Source: Yersinia hibernica
GTDB taxonomy: Bacteria > Pseudomonadota > Gammaproteobacteria > Enterobacterales > Enterobacteriaceae
Assembly: GCF_004124235.1 (NCBI RefSeq)
Contig: NZ_CP032487.1
Location: 2,108,001-2,172,000 of the forward strand
DNA: 64,000 nucleotides
Reading direction: 5' to 3'
Shown here: one piece after another, positions 48,912 to 59,151 of the stretch
Numbering within the stretch: the stretch's first letter is position 1
Layout of the letters: each line of letters begins with the position of its first letter
The notes under the pieces: generated by a model
What the model saw: only the letters and a program-made list of their open reading frames with translations
What the model was told of the DNA's origin: nothing
Database searches by the model: none
Made by a program: the position numbers and the translations under genes

Positions 48912-50573
48912 ATGAATAATGCAACAACGGCTGGAAAGCAAAAAGTGCCGTTACGACTCAGTACATCGATAACCCTGATGGTCTCTGCCGTGATTGTCTC
49001 TGTGCTATTGGTGGTTCACACCCTGTTCTTCGTGCAACTCAGCCAAATGGCCCAAGAGGGTTTGCAAAACAAAGCCGTTGCCGTCGCTCGGGCCTTATCT
49101 TTTTCGCCGACCATAATCAACGGATTAACGGACCCGAAAGCCGGGCGGCAAATTCAGGCTTATACCAGTGCAGTTCAGAAAGCCAATGACCTGCTATTCA
49201 TAGTTGTGACTGATATGAAAGGCATTCGTTATTCACATCCTAATACTGAGATGATCGGTCAGCATTTTATCGGCAATGACTTACAGCCAGCACTAAAGGG
49301 CAAAGAAAACAGCGCGATAAACCGCGGTGTATTGGAAAAGGCATTACGCATCTTTATTCCAATCTATGCACCGCATGGTAAACAAATAGGCGTTGTGGCC
49401 ATTGGGATTTCTCTTACCAGTATTGACTCGGTAGTGAGTGAAACGCGCTGGACTATCCCCTGGACCATATTATTTGGTGCCCTCATTGGCTCACTCGGCA
49501 CTTGGTTTTTAGTCAAAGCCCTGAAAAGAATTATGCTGGGTTTTGAACCCTACGAAATCTCTAATCTATTTGAACAGCGAAATGCCATGCTGCAATCGAT
49601 TAAAGAGGGTGTCATCGCCGTTGATGCGGATTCACGTATCACCGTGGTTAATCATGAAGCAAAGCGCTTATTTAAACAAAGTGGCCCGATGGAGAATTTA
49701 TTACTCAGCAACGCCAGCAAATATTGGCCGGTGCGCTTGTATCTACAGCAAGTCTTGGAAACCGGAATTGCTCGCCGTGATGAAGAAATAAACTTTAACG
49801 GCAGTATATTACTCACCAATACCGTTCCGGTGGTGGTGAAAGGGGATATTATCGGTGCAATCGCAACATTTCGCGATAAAACTGAAGTCAGCCAACTGAT
49901 GCAACGCCTGACAGGGATGGTGCATTATGCCGATGCATTACGCGCACAGTCACACGAATTTATGAATAAACTCCATGTGATTCTGGGCTTATTACATATG
50001 AAATATTATCAGCAACTTGAAGATTATATTGTTAAGACCTCGAATAACTATCAGGCGGAAATTGGCTCGCTACTGCGCAAAGTCAAATCCCCTGTCATTG
50101 CCGGTTTTCTACTGGGAAAAATCAATCGCGCGCGCGATTTGGGCATCACATTATCCATCAGTGACGATAGTCTGCTGCCAGATACTAATAATGAGCAAAT
50201 CACGACCACCCTGATTACCGTGTTGGGTAATCTGATTGAAAATGCGCTGGAAGCTATTGGTAGCCAGTCTCAGCGAGAAATTAATGTCAGCTTTCATTAC
50301 CAAAATGGCCGGGTACATTGTGTTGTCAGTGATGATGGCCCGGGTATTGCGGCGGAACTCCAAGAACGCATTTTTGATAATGGTTTTTCCACTAAAGGCA
50401 ATGAACACGGCATCGGCTTAAGTCTGGTGCGCCAGAGTTTAGAAAGTATCGGCGGTAATATTGAGTTCGACTCTGAAGCCGGCGTTTTTACACAATTTTT
50501 TATCAGTCTTCCTTACGACATAACCTCTAGCGACAATTTTTCGCACAACATCAGCGCGGTAAATCATGATTAA
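48912..50573 (+). CDS. dcuS: C4-dicarboxylate sensor histidine kinase DcuS
   Basis: About 553 residues from ATG 48912 (GGAG 6 bp upstream; the frame opens at GTG 48894). Two helices (about residues 16-38 and 175-197) enclose the periplasmic PAS domain with NDLLFIVVTDMKGIRYSHP and GKQIGVVAIGISL, both typical of DcuS rather than CitA. A cytoplasmic PAS domain (about 210-320) follows, then the kinase with the phospho-accepting His at about residue 348 in SHEFMNKLHVILGLLHMKYY and nucleotide motifs NLIENALEAIG, DDGPGI and GIGLSLV. Senses fumarate and related C4 acids, and acts with DcuR. Overlaps dcuR by 8 bp. Confidence 0.93.
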   Translation: MNNATTAGKQKVPLRLSTSITLMVSAVIVSVLLVVHTLFFVQLSQMAQEGLQNKAVAVARALSFSPTIINGLTDPKAGRQIQAYTSAVQKANDLLFIVVTDMKGIRYSHPNTEMIGQHFIGNDLQPALKGKENSAINRGVLEKALRIFIPIYAPHGKQIGVVAIGISLTSIDSVVSETRWTIPWTILFGALIGSLGTWFLVKALKRIMLGFEPYEISNLFEQRNAMLQSIKEGVIAVDADSRITVVNHEAKRLFKQSGPMENLLLSNASKYWPVRLYLQQVLETGIARRDEEINFNGSILLTNTVPVVVKGDIIGAIATFRDKTEVSQLMQRLTGMVHYADALRAQSHEFMNKLHVILGLLHMKYYQQLEDYIVKTSNNYQAEIGSLLRKVKSPVIAGFLLGKINRARDLGITLSISDDSLLPDTNNEQITTTLITVLGNLIENALEAIGSQSQREINVSFHYQNGRVHCVVSDDGPGIAAELQERIFDNGFSTKGNEHGIGLSLVRQSLESIGGNIEFDSEAGVFTQFFISLPYDITSSDNFSHNISAVNHD

Positions 50574-51285
50574 TGTATTAATAGTGGATGATGATGCAAT
50601 GGTAGCTGAGCTGAACAAGTGTTATCTGAGCCAGGTAGCCGGATTCAACTGCTGCGGCTCAGTGTCCAGTTTGCAGCAGGCCCGAGATCATTTAATGACA
50701 GCGCAGCACCCCGTCGACCTAGTCTTATTGGACGTTTTCATGCGCCAAGACAATGGATTAGACTTACTGCCGGTCTTACGTGAATTCAGCGAACACACTG
50801 ATGTGATTGTGATTTCTTCCGCCACTGATGTGAACACCATCAAAAAAGCGCTGCAATACGGTGTGGTTGATTACTTAATTAAGCCATTCCAATTCTCACG
50901 TTTTGAAGAAGCGCTGTCGACTTATCGTGAAAAACAGAGTCTGCTCGGGCAACGCGAATATTGCGCGCAAGAAGATGTCGATTCCTTATTGCGGCGCAGT
51001 AATGCAGCACCTGTTGAGCGCAAAAAGTTACCCAAAGGGCTCACCGCACAAACCTTACGTACTGTTTGTGCATGGATTCAAGAAATACAAGATGGCGAGT
51101 TCTCAACTGAACAGATGGCCAATGCTATTGGTATTTCACGCGTTTCTTGCCGCAAATATTTGATTTATCTATCTGATACTGACGTTCTGAGCACTAAAGT
51201 TCTGTATGGCGCGACGGGGCGGCCGGTTTATCTCTATAAACTGTTACCTAGCCAGCAGGAGGTTTTAAAACAGTATTGCCAATAG
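50566..51285 (+). CDS. dcuR: Response regulator DcuR
   Basis: 239 residues, the same length as E. coli DcuR. The receiver domain has VDDDAMV (acidic pocket), the phosphorylated Asp56 in LVLLDVFMRQ, ISSAT (Thr/Ser switch) and DYLIKPFQFSRFEEAL (Lys). The CitB-type output domain with the DNA-binding part EFSTEQMANAIGISRVSCRKYLIYL follows. Likely controls the divergent-to-convergent transporter gene at 51359, whose stop faces it, and C4-dicarboxylate genes elsewhere. Confidence 0.93.
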   Translation: MINVLIVDDDAMVAELNKCYLSQVAGFNCCGSVSSLQQARDHLMTAQHPVDLVLLDVFMRQDNGLDLLPVLREFSEHTDVIVISSATDVNTIKKALQYGVVDYLIKPFQFSRFEEALSTYREKQSLLGQREYCAQEDVDSLLRRSNAAPVERKKLPKGLTAQTLRTVCAWIQEIQDGEFSTEQMANAIGISRVSCRKYLIYLSDTDVLSTKVLYGATGRPVYLYKLLPSQQEVLKQYCQ

Positions 51286-51300
51286 TGCTTTATTATCAAT

Positions 51301-51334
51301 AACAAACGGTATCCAATGGGCGATACCGTTTGTT
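51301..51334. terminator. Bidirectional terminator between dcuR and the transporter gene
   Basis: AACAAACGGTATC (51301-51313) pairs perfectly with GATACCGTTTGTT (51322-51334), a 13-bp stem with 8-nt loop, between two convergent stop codons. A/T-rich flanks on both sides. Confidence 0.8.
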
Positions 51335-51358
51335 ATGTTATGCTGACAACATCACCAT

Positions 51359-52717
51359 TCACACAATCCAACCCAACAATAATGTCGCGCCGATGACAGT
51401 GGATGCGCCACCAATTCGGGTGGCTATCTGGGCAAAAGGCATCAGTGACATCCGGTTAGACGCAGACAAAATAGCCACATCGCCCGTCCCACCTAATCCG
51501 CTATGACAACTGGTCACGATGGAGGCTTCCACTGGGTACATATTTAGATAGGGGGCAATAATGAAACTGACAGCGGCCATTGATAACACCACGGCGCCAC
51601 ACACCACGACATAGCCGACAGAGAACACCGCCACCACACTTTCTAATGGCACATACAACATGCCCAGGCCAATCATCAGCGGCCACACCAACGTTGTTGA
51701 GACAAATTTGTACCAACTATGAGCGCCCTGCTCCATTTTTGATGGAATAACTTGTGCATATTTGCACATCACCGCGATTAAAATCATCAGCACCGGGCCG
51801 GGAATATGCACCATCTTTTCAAACAAGCCCCCGACAATAAAGAAAGCGCAGGTCATCAATAACCCTCCGCCCATCAACTGAAAATCCGCTTGTTTTGGCC
51901 CCTCTTGTGCAGTGAATATCGCATTGTCAGGTGCTGAGCGAATTAACATCCCCTCACCATTCAGATCCTTGCGCCGCAGACCAATGCGGGCCAGCACTCC
52001 GGCACAAATAATAGCAAAAATGTTACCCACCACCGCGGCGGGGGCCAGTTGAGCAACATAAACATCCGGAGCCTGCCCCAGAATTGCCGAGTAAGCCAGT
52101 GATAACGGCAAGATGCCCTCACCAATACCACCACCAATAATTGGCACAATAATAAAGAAGAATGTGTGATAAAGGCTGAAACCAAATAACTTCCCCACCA
52201 GCAACCCCGTCGCCACTGCCGTTATCGTTCCGACCACCAGCGGGACAAACATCCGCGTCATACCCTGAATGAGAACCACACGATTCATACCAAGAATACT
52301 GCCGACAACCAAACTGGCGATGACAAAATAGAGTAAATTCGCCTCTTTCATGAGCAAATGAACGGTCTCTAGGGTATTCGTTTGGAAAACCCCAAAGTAA
52401 ACCAACACGGATGGCACCATAAGACACAAAATAGCCGGGCCCCCGATATCCTTCAGCACAGGAATATGGCGGCCGATATGAGATAATACAAAACCCATCG
52501 TCATAATAACTGCCAAACCACCAATCATATTTTTCGGTAAATAACTGGCATAAGCCGAAATAAACACAATGGCAGAAATGGTTATAAATAAAGCCATCGG
52601 CATAGTGTTTATATTCATTTGATTTAATTGAGAAATTAACTTTTTGATAGAAAATTTACCCGTCATATCAATATCTTCAGCGGGGGTAAGCAAGATTTCT
52701 TGATTTGTTTTTTTCAT
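51359..52717 (-). CDS. 2-hydroxycarboxylate transporter (CitS/MaeN family)
   Basis: 452 residues with about 11-12 transmembrane helices. It is a sodium- or proton-coupled symporter for citrate or malate. The two re-entrant GGxG loops are visible: GGGIGEGILPLSLAYSA and GLGGTGDVAILSASNRM, the latter with the TGD and arginine residues that contact the substrate carboxyl groups; KDIGGPAILCLMVPSVL is also conserved. It is convergent with dcuSR, so C4-dicarboxylate sensing next to a malate/citrate carrier is plausible; citrate fermentation genes are not nearby. Which acid it carries is not decided. Confidence 0.88.
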   Translation of the reverse strand: MKKTNQEILLTPAEDIDMTGKFSIKKLISQLNQMNINTMPMALFITISAIVFISAYASYLPKNMIGGLAVIMTMGFVLSHIGRHIPVLKDIGGPAILCLMVPSVLVYFGVFQTNTLETVHLLMKEANLLYFVIASLVVGSILGMNRVVLIQGMTRMFVPLVVGTITAVATGLLVGKLFGFSLYHTFFFIIVPIIGGGIGEGILPLSLAYSAILGQAPDVYVAQLAPAAVVGNIFAIICAGVLARIGLRRKDLNGEGMLIRSAPDNAIFTAQEGPKQADFQLMGGGLLMTCAFFIVGGLFEKMVHIPGPVLMILIAVMCKYAQVIPSKMEQGAHSWYKFVSTTLVWPLMIGLGMLYVPLESVVAVFSVGYVVVCGAVVLSMAAVSFIIAPYLNMYPVEASIVTSCHSGLGGTGDVAILSASNRMSLMPFAQIATRIGGASTVIGATLLLGWIV

Positions 52718-53786
52718 TTTAGACCTACTGTTGGGTAGTACCTAAGGGACAAGAAGTAACGTATTGAATGTTATGGCCAGTTAACGTAATTTAATATTTT
52801 CGCCGATACTTTTCAGCAAGCCAGCAACACACCCGTCGATTAAAAACCATTAATGAATAGCAAAAGAAAAAAGAGAAAGTGACACTATAAATACACCGCA
52901 TCAAGGTATCATTGCTTATGCAACAAAAGAATAACTCGCGCGGGTATAATTATTATATTTGCGACCATCTCGACAGGTTTATTTTAATTAACTTAACTTG
53001 GCATTTTGTAATTAAATAATCTGAAGAAGCTCAAATTTCTCTGTTATGCTTTCAGTTAATAAAGAGTAAATGCTATTTTGGCAAAATATTCCCCTCCGGC
53101 CAGCGGGCCTCACACCAATGATGCAGTAACCCCAGAATAGCCCGTCAACCGGTGCTTTCGCTATTATTTATCACTGACCACCTAACGACGGCGGCTTGCT
53201 AGTCGATATAACCTTGGCGGTTATGTATTAGTGACCTAATTTATATCAACATATATATCATTATAAACAATGAGTTTTAGGTATAAAATAACCAATAACC
53301 CGGACAAAAAAATATTATCGCCATTTTCATTAAGGCCAACTGCCGTTCAATAAAAAATGATAATCATACAAAATAAAAAAAACCAAACATAGCGCCTATA
53401 AATAACAGGCAGAATAATTTTATAACTAAAAAAACATACTTACCACATTTGCCTATGTAACAGTGAGTTACGAATTGGTTTAAAATCAACCAATAGCCAC
53501 ACAGAATACATTAATATAGAAGCATACGATGCAGATATGAATTAATATAAGCCATTTCAATTACTGATTTTGCTAATATCGCAAAAAAAAATAATTTATA
53601 AGTAAATATTTTTTTGCCTCATCACGACAGAAACGATAGCATGCCCTGCCATAATTCAATCGCAGTGATAAACACATAACAAGTGAAGGCGCTAAGACGC
53701 TATTTATGCATTAACCTTTAGCAATCAGTTGCAGTAATACATTCACAATGATTGCACAACAGACAGGAAAATAGGAAATATCTATC
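52718..53786. other. 1.07-kb AT-rich spacer
   Basis: Between the transporter and ansP, both reading away from it. No protein or RNA gene is recognised, and I see no repeat or attachment site. A locally G/C-richer block near 53090-53220 differs from its surroundings. It holds the promoters of both genes. Confidence 0.4.
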
Positions 53787-55298
53787 ATGTCAGGAAATCA
53801 ATCTGTAGAAACCCATCAAGCCGCGAAAAAACGCTGGTTAGACTCCCATGATACGGGCTATCACAAAAGTATGGTCCGACGTCATATACAGATGATAGCA
53901 ATCGGTGGCTCTATTGGTACCGGCTTATTCTTGGGCACCGGTGCGCGTTTACAAATGGCCGGCCCAGCATTAGCTTTGGTTTATTTGGTATGCGGGGTTT
54001 TCTCCTTTTTCATTCTCAGAGCCCTTGGTGAACTGATTTTGCACCGCCCATCCAGCGGCAGTTTTGTCTCTTATGCGCGCGAGTTTCTCGGCGAAAAAGC
54101 ATCCTATGTTGCGGGCTGGATGTATTTTCTTAACTGGGCAATGACTGGGATAGTCGATATCACGGCGGTCGCGCTCTATATGCACTACTGGGGTACATTC
54201 TCGGATGTCCCACAATGGCTATTTGCGTTAGGCGCACTTTCAATTGTGGCGACGATGAATATGATTGGTGTGAAATGGTTTGCGGAAATGGAATTTTGGT
54301 TCGCCCTGATCAAAGTCGCCGCCATTTCTATATTCCTGATAGTGGGTGTGGTCTTTCTCGGCACCGGCCAAAGTGTGGCGGGACACCCGTCCGGCATGCA
54401 TCTCATCACTGATAATGGCGGGTTCTTCCCACACGGATTGCTCCCGGCCTTGGTATTAGTCCAAGGGGTAATATTCGCTTTTGCCGGCATCGAATTAATT
54501 GGTACCGCGGCCGGTGAATGTAAAGACCCGGAAAAAATGCTGCCCAAAGCGATTAATAGTGTGATCTTACGGATTGGTTTGTTTTATGTCGGCTCCGTGG
54601 TTCTGTTGGTGTGCTTGCTACCGTGGAATGCCTATCAAGCAGGTCAAAGCCCTTTCGTAACATTTTTCAGTAGCTTAGGTGTTCCTTACATTGGGACAAT
54701 CATGAATATCGTGGTGTTATCTGCCGCTCTTTCCAGCCTTAACTCTGGCCTATACTCCACCGGCCGTATCCTGCGATCGCTATCAATGGGAGGCTCCGCG
54801 CCGAAATTCATGTCAAAAATGAGCCCTCAATCTGTTCCTTATGCCGGGATACTGGTGACTGTTGGCATCTATGTTTTCGGTGTCGTGCTCAATTACCTTG
54901 TTCCATCCCAAGTATTTGAAATTGTTTTGAACATCGCATCATTAGGGATTATTAGCTCGTGGGCATTCATCATTGTGTGTCAGATGAAACTACGCCAGGC
55001 AATAAAAAATGGCACCGCGAAACCCGTGTCCTTCAAAATGCCCGGAGCTCCCGTAACATCTTGGTTAACATTACTTTTCCTGGCCGGAGTGTTAGTGATG
55101 ATGGCATTCGATTACCCGAATGGCACCTGGACTATTGCGACTTTACCGGTCGTCGCCATATTATTGGTCATTGGCTGGTTTAGCTTACGAAAACGCGCCC
55201 TTGAGGTTGCTGCTGCGCCCATAGAGGCCTCAGTTAAAAAAAATGACGAGAAAAAAGTACCATCCACTGAATTATATGAACAAAAAACCGTAGGCTAA
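53787..55298 (+). CDS. ansP: L-asparagine permease AnsP
   Basis: 503-residue amino acid permease of the APC superfamily with 12 helices. It matches E. coli AnsP over nearly the full length: IQMIAIGGSIGTGLFLGTGARL (substrate loop in helix 1), the SGSFVSYAREFLGEKASYVAGWMYF block, and FAGIELIGTAAGECKDPEKMLPKAINSV. The C-terminus is a charged, lower-complexity tail. Carries asparagine into the cell. Monocistronic, with a terminator after it. Confidence 0.93.
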   Translation: MSGNQSVETHQAAKKRWLDSHDTGYHKSMVRRHIQMIAIGGSIGTGLFLGTGARLQMAGPALALVYLVCGVFSFFILRALGELILHRPSSGSFVSYAREFLGEKASYVAGWMYFLNWAMTGIVDITAVALYMHYWGTFSDVPQWLFALGALSIVATMNMIGVKWFAEMEFWFALIKVAAISIFLIVGVVFLGTGQSVAGHPSGMHLITDNGGFFPHGLLPALVLVQGVIFAFAGIELIGTAAGECKDPEKMLPKAINSVILRIGLFYVGSVVLLVCLLPWNAYQAGQSPFVTFFSSLGVPYIGTIMNIVVLSAALSSLNSGLYSTGRILRSLSMGGSAPKFMSKMSPQSVPYAGILVTVGIYVFGVVLNYLVPSQVFEIVLNIASLGIISSWAFIIVCQMKLRQAIKNGTAKPVSFKMPGAPVTSWLTLLFLAGVLVMMAFDYPNGTWTIATLPVVAILLVIGWFSLRKRALEVAAAPIEASVKKNDEKKVPSTELYEQKTVG

Positions 55299-55309
55299 CT
55301 ATAAGTGTC

Positions 55310-55341
55310 AGTCCGCAGGCTGATAATTCGGCCTACGGACT
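55310..55341. terminator. Hairpin after ansP
   Basis: AGTCCGCAGGC (55310-55320) pairs with GCCTACGGACT (55331-55341), with one mismatch. T-run weak (GTGTTT). It stands 11 bp past ansP and before the convergent yeaO. Confidence 0.6.
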
Positions 55342-55441
55342 GTGTTTAATATCTGCCATGCTAAAGTTTATCTCAAGCATCTATGGCAATGTAAAAAGCA
55401 AACCGCCGGTTGATTTCGCGTTATGGAACAAAGCCAAACCA

Positions 55442-55795
55442 CTAAAGTTTTTCCACCAGAAAATCTCGCAACACGACCGCCTGATTATGTTGTGCATCGC
55501 GGCTGCCATATAACAACGTAATGGGATGCTGTTTCAACACAATCAGCAAAGGCTCCCAAGCCGTTGAGTTATTGAGTTGGGCCTGATAGCGTTTGACAAA
55601 TTCGGCCCAATCCAAATGTTGGTGAAACCATTGCCGTAAAGCATTATCCGGTGCAACATCTTTTAACCATATAACCCCCTCCAGCCGGATCTTACTAATA
55701 CCCCGAGGCCACAAGCGGTCAACCAAAAAAGTATTCGCCTGATAGGGTGGCTGAACATCATAGACCCGTTGCAATGTAATCTTCTTTATATCCAC
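55442..55795 (-). CDS. yeaO: DUF488 family protein (YeaO-like)
   Basis: 117 residues. Shares with E. coli YeaO the family signature: LVDRLWPRGISK near the N-terminus and ITLLYGSRDAQHNQAVVLRDFL near the C-terminus. Function of the family is unknown; single-domain cytoplasmic protein. It stands alone between ansP and the VOC gene. Confidence 0.85.
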   Translation of the reverse strand: MDIKKITLQRVYDVQPPYQANTFLVDRLWPRGISKIRLEGVIWLKDVAPDNALRQWFHQHLDWAEFVKRYQAQLNNSTAWEPLLIVLKQHPITLLYGSRDAQHNQAVVLRDFLVEKL

Positions 55796-55907
55796 AGCAA
55801 TCTCCTTTCGCCCTTTCCAGCATGCTAATTACCGCAGTGACAGAAAATAAATCCGTGAAAACACGCCCCATCGATAAACATCGGAATAAGTGCAGTTATC
55901 TATTTTC

Positions 55908-56300
55908 CTATTTTTGATAGAGATCCCAGCGATTGCCATAGATGTCTTCGAACACGACCACCATTCCATAGTCTTCTTGGCGTGGCTCTTCGCAGAAAGT
56001 CACTCCTTGCAACTTCATTAATTCATAGTCACGCCAGAAGTTATCCGTCTCCAGAAAAAGGAATACCCGCCCCCCGCACTGATTGCCAATAAATGCCGCT
56101 TGATGATCATTGGATGCACGAGCTAATAATAAACGACATTCGCTATCCGCACGCGGCGAAACCGACACCCAACGTTTACCGGGTTGCGGCTCATCTTCCC
56201 TCAAAAAAAAGCCCAATTTTTCAGTATAATATTCAATCGCTTTATCATAATCATCAACCACAATAGCAATGTAGCCCATCCCTCTTTTTTGACTTGTCAT
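55908..56300 (-). CDS. VOC-superfamily (glyoxalase-like) protein
   Basis: 130 residues, one pair of beta-alpha-beta-beta-beta units. Conserved pattern: IVVDDYDKAIEYYTEKLGF, RLLLARAS, RVFLFLETDNF and the Glu/His-region segment VVFEDIYGNRWDLYQ. Proteins of this type bind a metal and act as glyoxalases, dioxygenases or antibiotic-binding proteins; the exact reaction is not clear. Monocistronic. Confidence 0.75.
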   Translation of the reverse strand: MTSQKRGMGYIAIVVDDYDKAIEYYTEKLGFFLREDEPQPGKRWVSVSPRADSECRLLLARASNDHQAAFIGNQCGGRVFLFLETDNFWRDYELMKLQGVTFCEEPRQEDYGMVVVFEDIYGNRWDLYQK

Positions 56301-56542
56301 ACCTATTCCTATTCATCATCCGTTAACCTATGTCAGATACCGTAATATAGCGCGCTTTACCGTATCGACTCCGCCCGCTATAAGGTTAACCCCGCAACAA
56401 CAAATGGTAAATAACACCTTATGCTCTATCTCGACAACAGTAGCATTTTAATCCCTGCCACACCCAATGCGGGTTATGATAATTATTTCTTCATAAATAC
56501 GAACATGTTATATTCCTTCCAGTTAAATTATTGGTGAATAAC

Positions 56543-57562
56543 ATGACCACAGTGATGATTAATACCACCAGACAGATGAAGAAAAAAAACATCATGCTGG
56601 TAACTCATACATTAAAATCATTGGGGTCGGCGACCAAAGGCGATATATCCACTCAAACAGGATTGAGTTTGGCAACCTGTGGCACGATACTGAATGAATT
56701 GTGTGCTGAGGGCGAGGTTATTGAAGAATCACTCGATGAATCACGCGGCGGTCGGCCGGCAAAACGCTATATATATAACTCCAATTACTTCAGTATATTA
56801 AGTGTTTATGCGGAAGGTACTCATGACACCGGTATCATTTCATCGTCCATCACCGCTGCTGACGGTAAAAATATTGCCGAATATAACGAAGTCTATAATA
56901 ATTTCACTGTAGACACATTAATAAGTCACATACAAAAAATCCTAGCAAAACATCCTAATATCAAAGCCCTAGGTCTTGGTTTACCGGGGGTTGTTGTTGA
57001 TGGCAAAGTATTAACCTGCGATATTACTAATCTTGAAGGGGTGGATATCACTGAATACCTAAATAAGCAATTTGGTATTTTTGTCCAAGTCGGTAATGAT
57101 ATGAATTACACCGCATTTGGCTTTTATCGGAATAGTTGCCGTGATATAAATGACCCAATCGCTTATATCTTCATCCCCCCAAGACATTGTGCCGGTTGTG
57201 GCATCGTTATTTCTGGGGAAATGCTACGAGGCACGAGCCAATTTGCGGGTGAAGTTTCAAAACTTCCTTTCTACGATAATTTAACCACTGAAACAAATTC
57301 TCATCATGGCCCTGAGATGGAAAAACTTATCCATATTACTGCATCTTTAATCGCTATTATTAACCCCGTGACTATAGCAATATCAGGAAATAACCTCACT
57401 CAGACATCAATGAATGAGTTATCATTGGCATTATTAAAAAAATTTGACCGCAAACACATCCCTCACTTCGTTTATCGTGACACTATAAAATCCGATTATC
57501 ACAATGGCATATTGGAACATACCCTTGACGCCTATAATAATTTTAGAATCTTTAACAATTAA
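56543..57562 (+). CDS. ROK-family transcriptional regulator (NagC/Mlc-like)
   Basis: About 339 residues from ATG 56543 (a TTG and GTG precede in frame at 56531). N-terminal winged helix (KGDISTQTGLSLATCGTILNEL and SRGGRPAKRYI) is followed by an ROK ATPase-like sugar-binding domain with LGLGLPGVVVDGKV, GNDMNYTAFGFYRNS and a zinc-site-like HCAGCGIVISGEML. Upstream of the ybjJ-ybjI pair on the same strand; likely regulates them in response to a sugar, but the sugar is unknown. Confidence 0.8.
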   Translation: MTTVMINTTRQMKKKNIMLVTHTLKSLGSATKGDISTQTGLSLATCGTILNELCAEGEVIEESLDESRGGRPAKRYIYNSNYFSILSVYAEGTHDTGIISSSITAADGKNIAEYNEVYNNFTVDTLISHIQKILAKHPNIKALGLGLPGVVVDGKVLTCDITNLEGVDITEYLNKQFGIFVQVGNDMNYTAFGFYRNSCRDINDPIAYIFIPPRHCAGCGIVISGEMLRGTSQFAGEVSKLPFYDNLTTETNSHHGPEMEKLIHITASLIAIINPVTIAISGNNLTQTSMNELSLALLKKFDRKHIPHFVYRDTIKSDYHNGILEHTLDAYNNFRIFNN

Positions 57563-57682
57563 TCTTGGCGCAAATAGCTACGGTGGAAACCCCAGCTTGA
57601 CATAAAAATCTCACATCAATATTTGCCCTTTCCCCCGCAATTTCAATCCCACGGACAAACAGATTACCCAACAATAATGTGC

Positions 57683-57710
57683 TTGACATCTTGAGCCACA
57701 TCATTATATC
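57683..57710 (+). promoter_or_regulatory. Candidate promoter of ybjJ
   Basis: TTGACA (57683-57688), 16-bp spacer, TATATC (57705-57710). An adjoining palindrome ACTTA-ATA-TAAGT at 57716-57728 could be an operator, for example of the ROK regulator next door. Confidence 0.45.
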
Positions 57711-57800
57711 TTTCGACTTAATATAAGTCTTTTATAAAGTATTTTACATCGATGGCGAACTTAATTTCCCAACGATTAACCCGCGGAAGGTAACCACTGA

Positions 57801-58988
57801 ATGTCAAGCTACACACTCGATGCCCCTCTGGATACTTATGCTAAACGAGCATCGACACGAGCTATTTTCTTCGTCGCTGGATTTGCTATGGGGCTTTGGG
57901 CATCGCTAGTGCCCTATGCACAAAATCGTCTACATTTTGCAGCTGGCTCATTAGGGCTACTGCTACTTTGCCTCGGGACAGGGTCACTACTGGCTATGCT
58001 TTTTTCCGGGAAACTCATCGGCCGTTTTGGCTGTAGAAATATAATGTTATTCGGCATCGCCCTCACCTGTCTCTTCCTCCCCACTTTGGCAATCATTGAA
58101 CAATTTCCCCTTATGGCATTATGCCTATTCTTTTTTGGTGCCGGTATTGGCCTGGCGGATGTTGCAGTGAATGTCCAAGGCTCACTGGTTGAACAGTCAT
58201 CTGATAAACCACTCATGTCAGGTTTTCATTGTCTTTTCAGTATTGGTTCCATCGCCGGTGCCGGCGGTGGGGCAATACTGTTTACACTGGGTTTAATGCC
58301 GCTAACGGTGACATTCATTGCTATTGGTATCATCACTATTATTACTGCCAAGGTAGCCACTGAATTAATCCCCTTTGGCGATCATAAAAAACCGACAGAA
58401 CTGGGAATAAAAAAACCAAAGCCTAATTTCCGTCTCGGGTTAATGGCATTAATGTGCATGATTTGTTTTATGGCGGAAGGCGCAATATTAGATTGGAGCG
58501 GCGTTTTTCTGACTAATGATCGTGGCCTTAATATTGCACATGCTGGCTGGGGATTTGCCATTTTTGGTGGAACGATGTCAATAATGCGATTCACTGGTGA
58601 CAAAGTTGTTAGCCTCTTAGGGCGCAAACATGTCCTGGTTCTTAGCAGTATTATCGCCATGACTGGCTATGCAGTGGCAGTCATTATACCTGACTGGAAA
58701 TTCACACTGCTTGGTTTCGCATTGGTCGGAATTGGAGCGGCAAATATTGTTCCTGTGTTAATCACCCTGGCAGGTCAGGAAAAAGTCATGCCCGTCAATA
58801 TGTCAGTTGCCATGGTCGCCACATTGGGTTATTTCGGTGTATTGGGCGGGCCAGCACTGATTGGTTTTATTGCCCACTTAACTGATCTTTATACTGCATT
58901 CTCCATGGTCGCACTCACATTCCTCGTTATTGCTGTTGGTGCATTCAAGCTGAAATATGTCAACGACTCGCCTGCGCCGCGAAAATAG
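57801..58988 (+). CDS. ybjJ: MFS transporter YbjJ
   Basis: 395 residues, 12 helices, FucP/YbjJ group of the MFS. N-terminal FAMGLWASLVPYAQNRLHF is typical, and the neighbouring Cof-type phosphatase reproduces the E. coli ybjJ-ybjI pair. Motif-A-like GKLIGRFGCRNIMLFG lies after helix 2. Substrate unknown, probably a sugar or its derivative. ROK regulator lies upstream. Confidence 0.85.
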   Translation: MSSYTLDAPLDTYAKRASTRAIFFVAGFAMGLWASLVPYAQNRLHFAAGSLGLLLLCLGTGSLLAMLFSGKLIGRFGCRNIMLFGIALTCLFLPTLAIIEQFPLMALCLFFFGAGIGLADVAVNVQGSLVEQSSDKPLMSGFHCLFSIGSIAGAGGGAILFTLGLMPLTVTFIAIGIITIITAKVATELIPFGDHKKPTELGIKKPKPNFRLGLMALMCMICFMAEGAILDWSGVFLTNDRGLNIAHAGWGFAIFGGTMSIMRFTGDKVVSLLGRKHVLVLSSIIAMTGYAVAVIIPDWKFTLLGFALVGIGAANIVPVLITLAGQEKVMPVNMSVAMVATLGYFGVLGGPALIGFIAHLTDLYTAFSMVALTFLVIAVGAFKLKYVNDSPAPRK

Positions 58989-59059
58989 ATGCAGTATAAA
59001 GTTATTCTTAAAAGCTTCTCTAAAGAAAAAAATTGTGACTGAGTATGGTAATTTTACCT

Positions 59060-59087
59060 GCTAGCAAATCTTTGCTAGCTTTTTTTT
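59060..59087 (+). terminator. Terminator between ybjJ and ybjI
   Basis: GCTAGCAA/TTGCTAGC (59060-59079) with a 4-nt loop, followed by eight T residues. The two genes may therefore be partly separately expressed. Confidence 0.8.
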
Positions 59088-59151
59088 AGAAAAAAAACAC
59101 TAAGATATTCTCTATCAAACGACTATCTTCAATATGTTAAAGAGGGAAAAT

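Noticed and set aside
53090..53220. G/C-richer block in the ansP upstream spacer
   Set aside because: No coding frame, repeat or attachment-site pattern was recognisable, so it is not reported as a feature.
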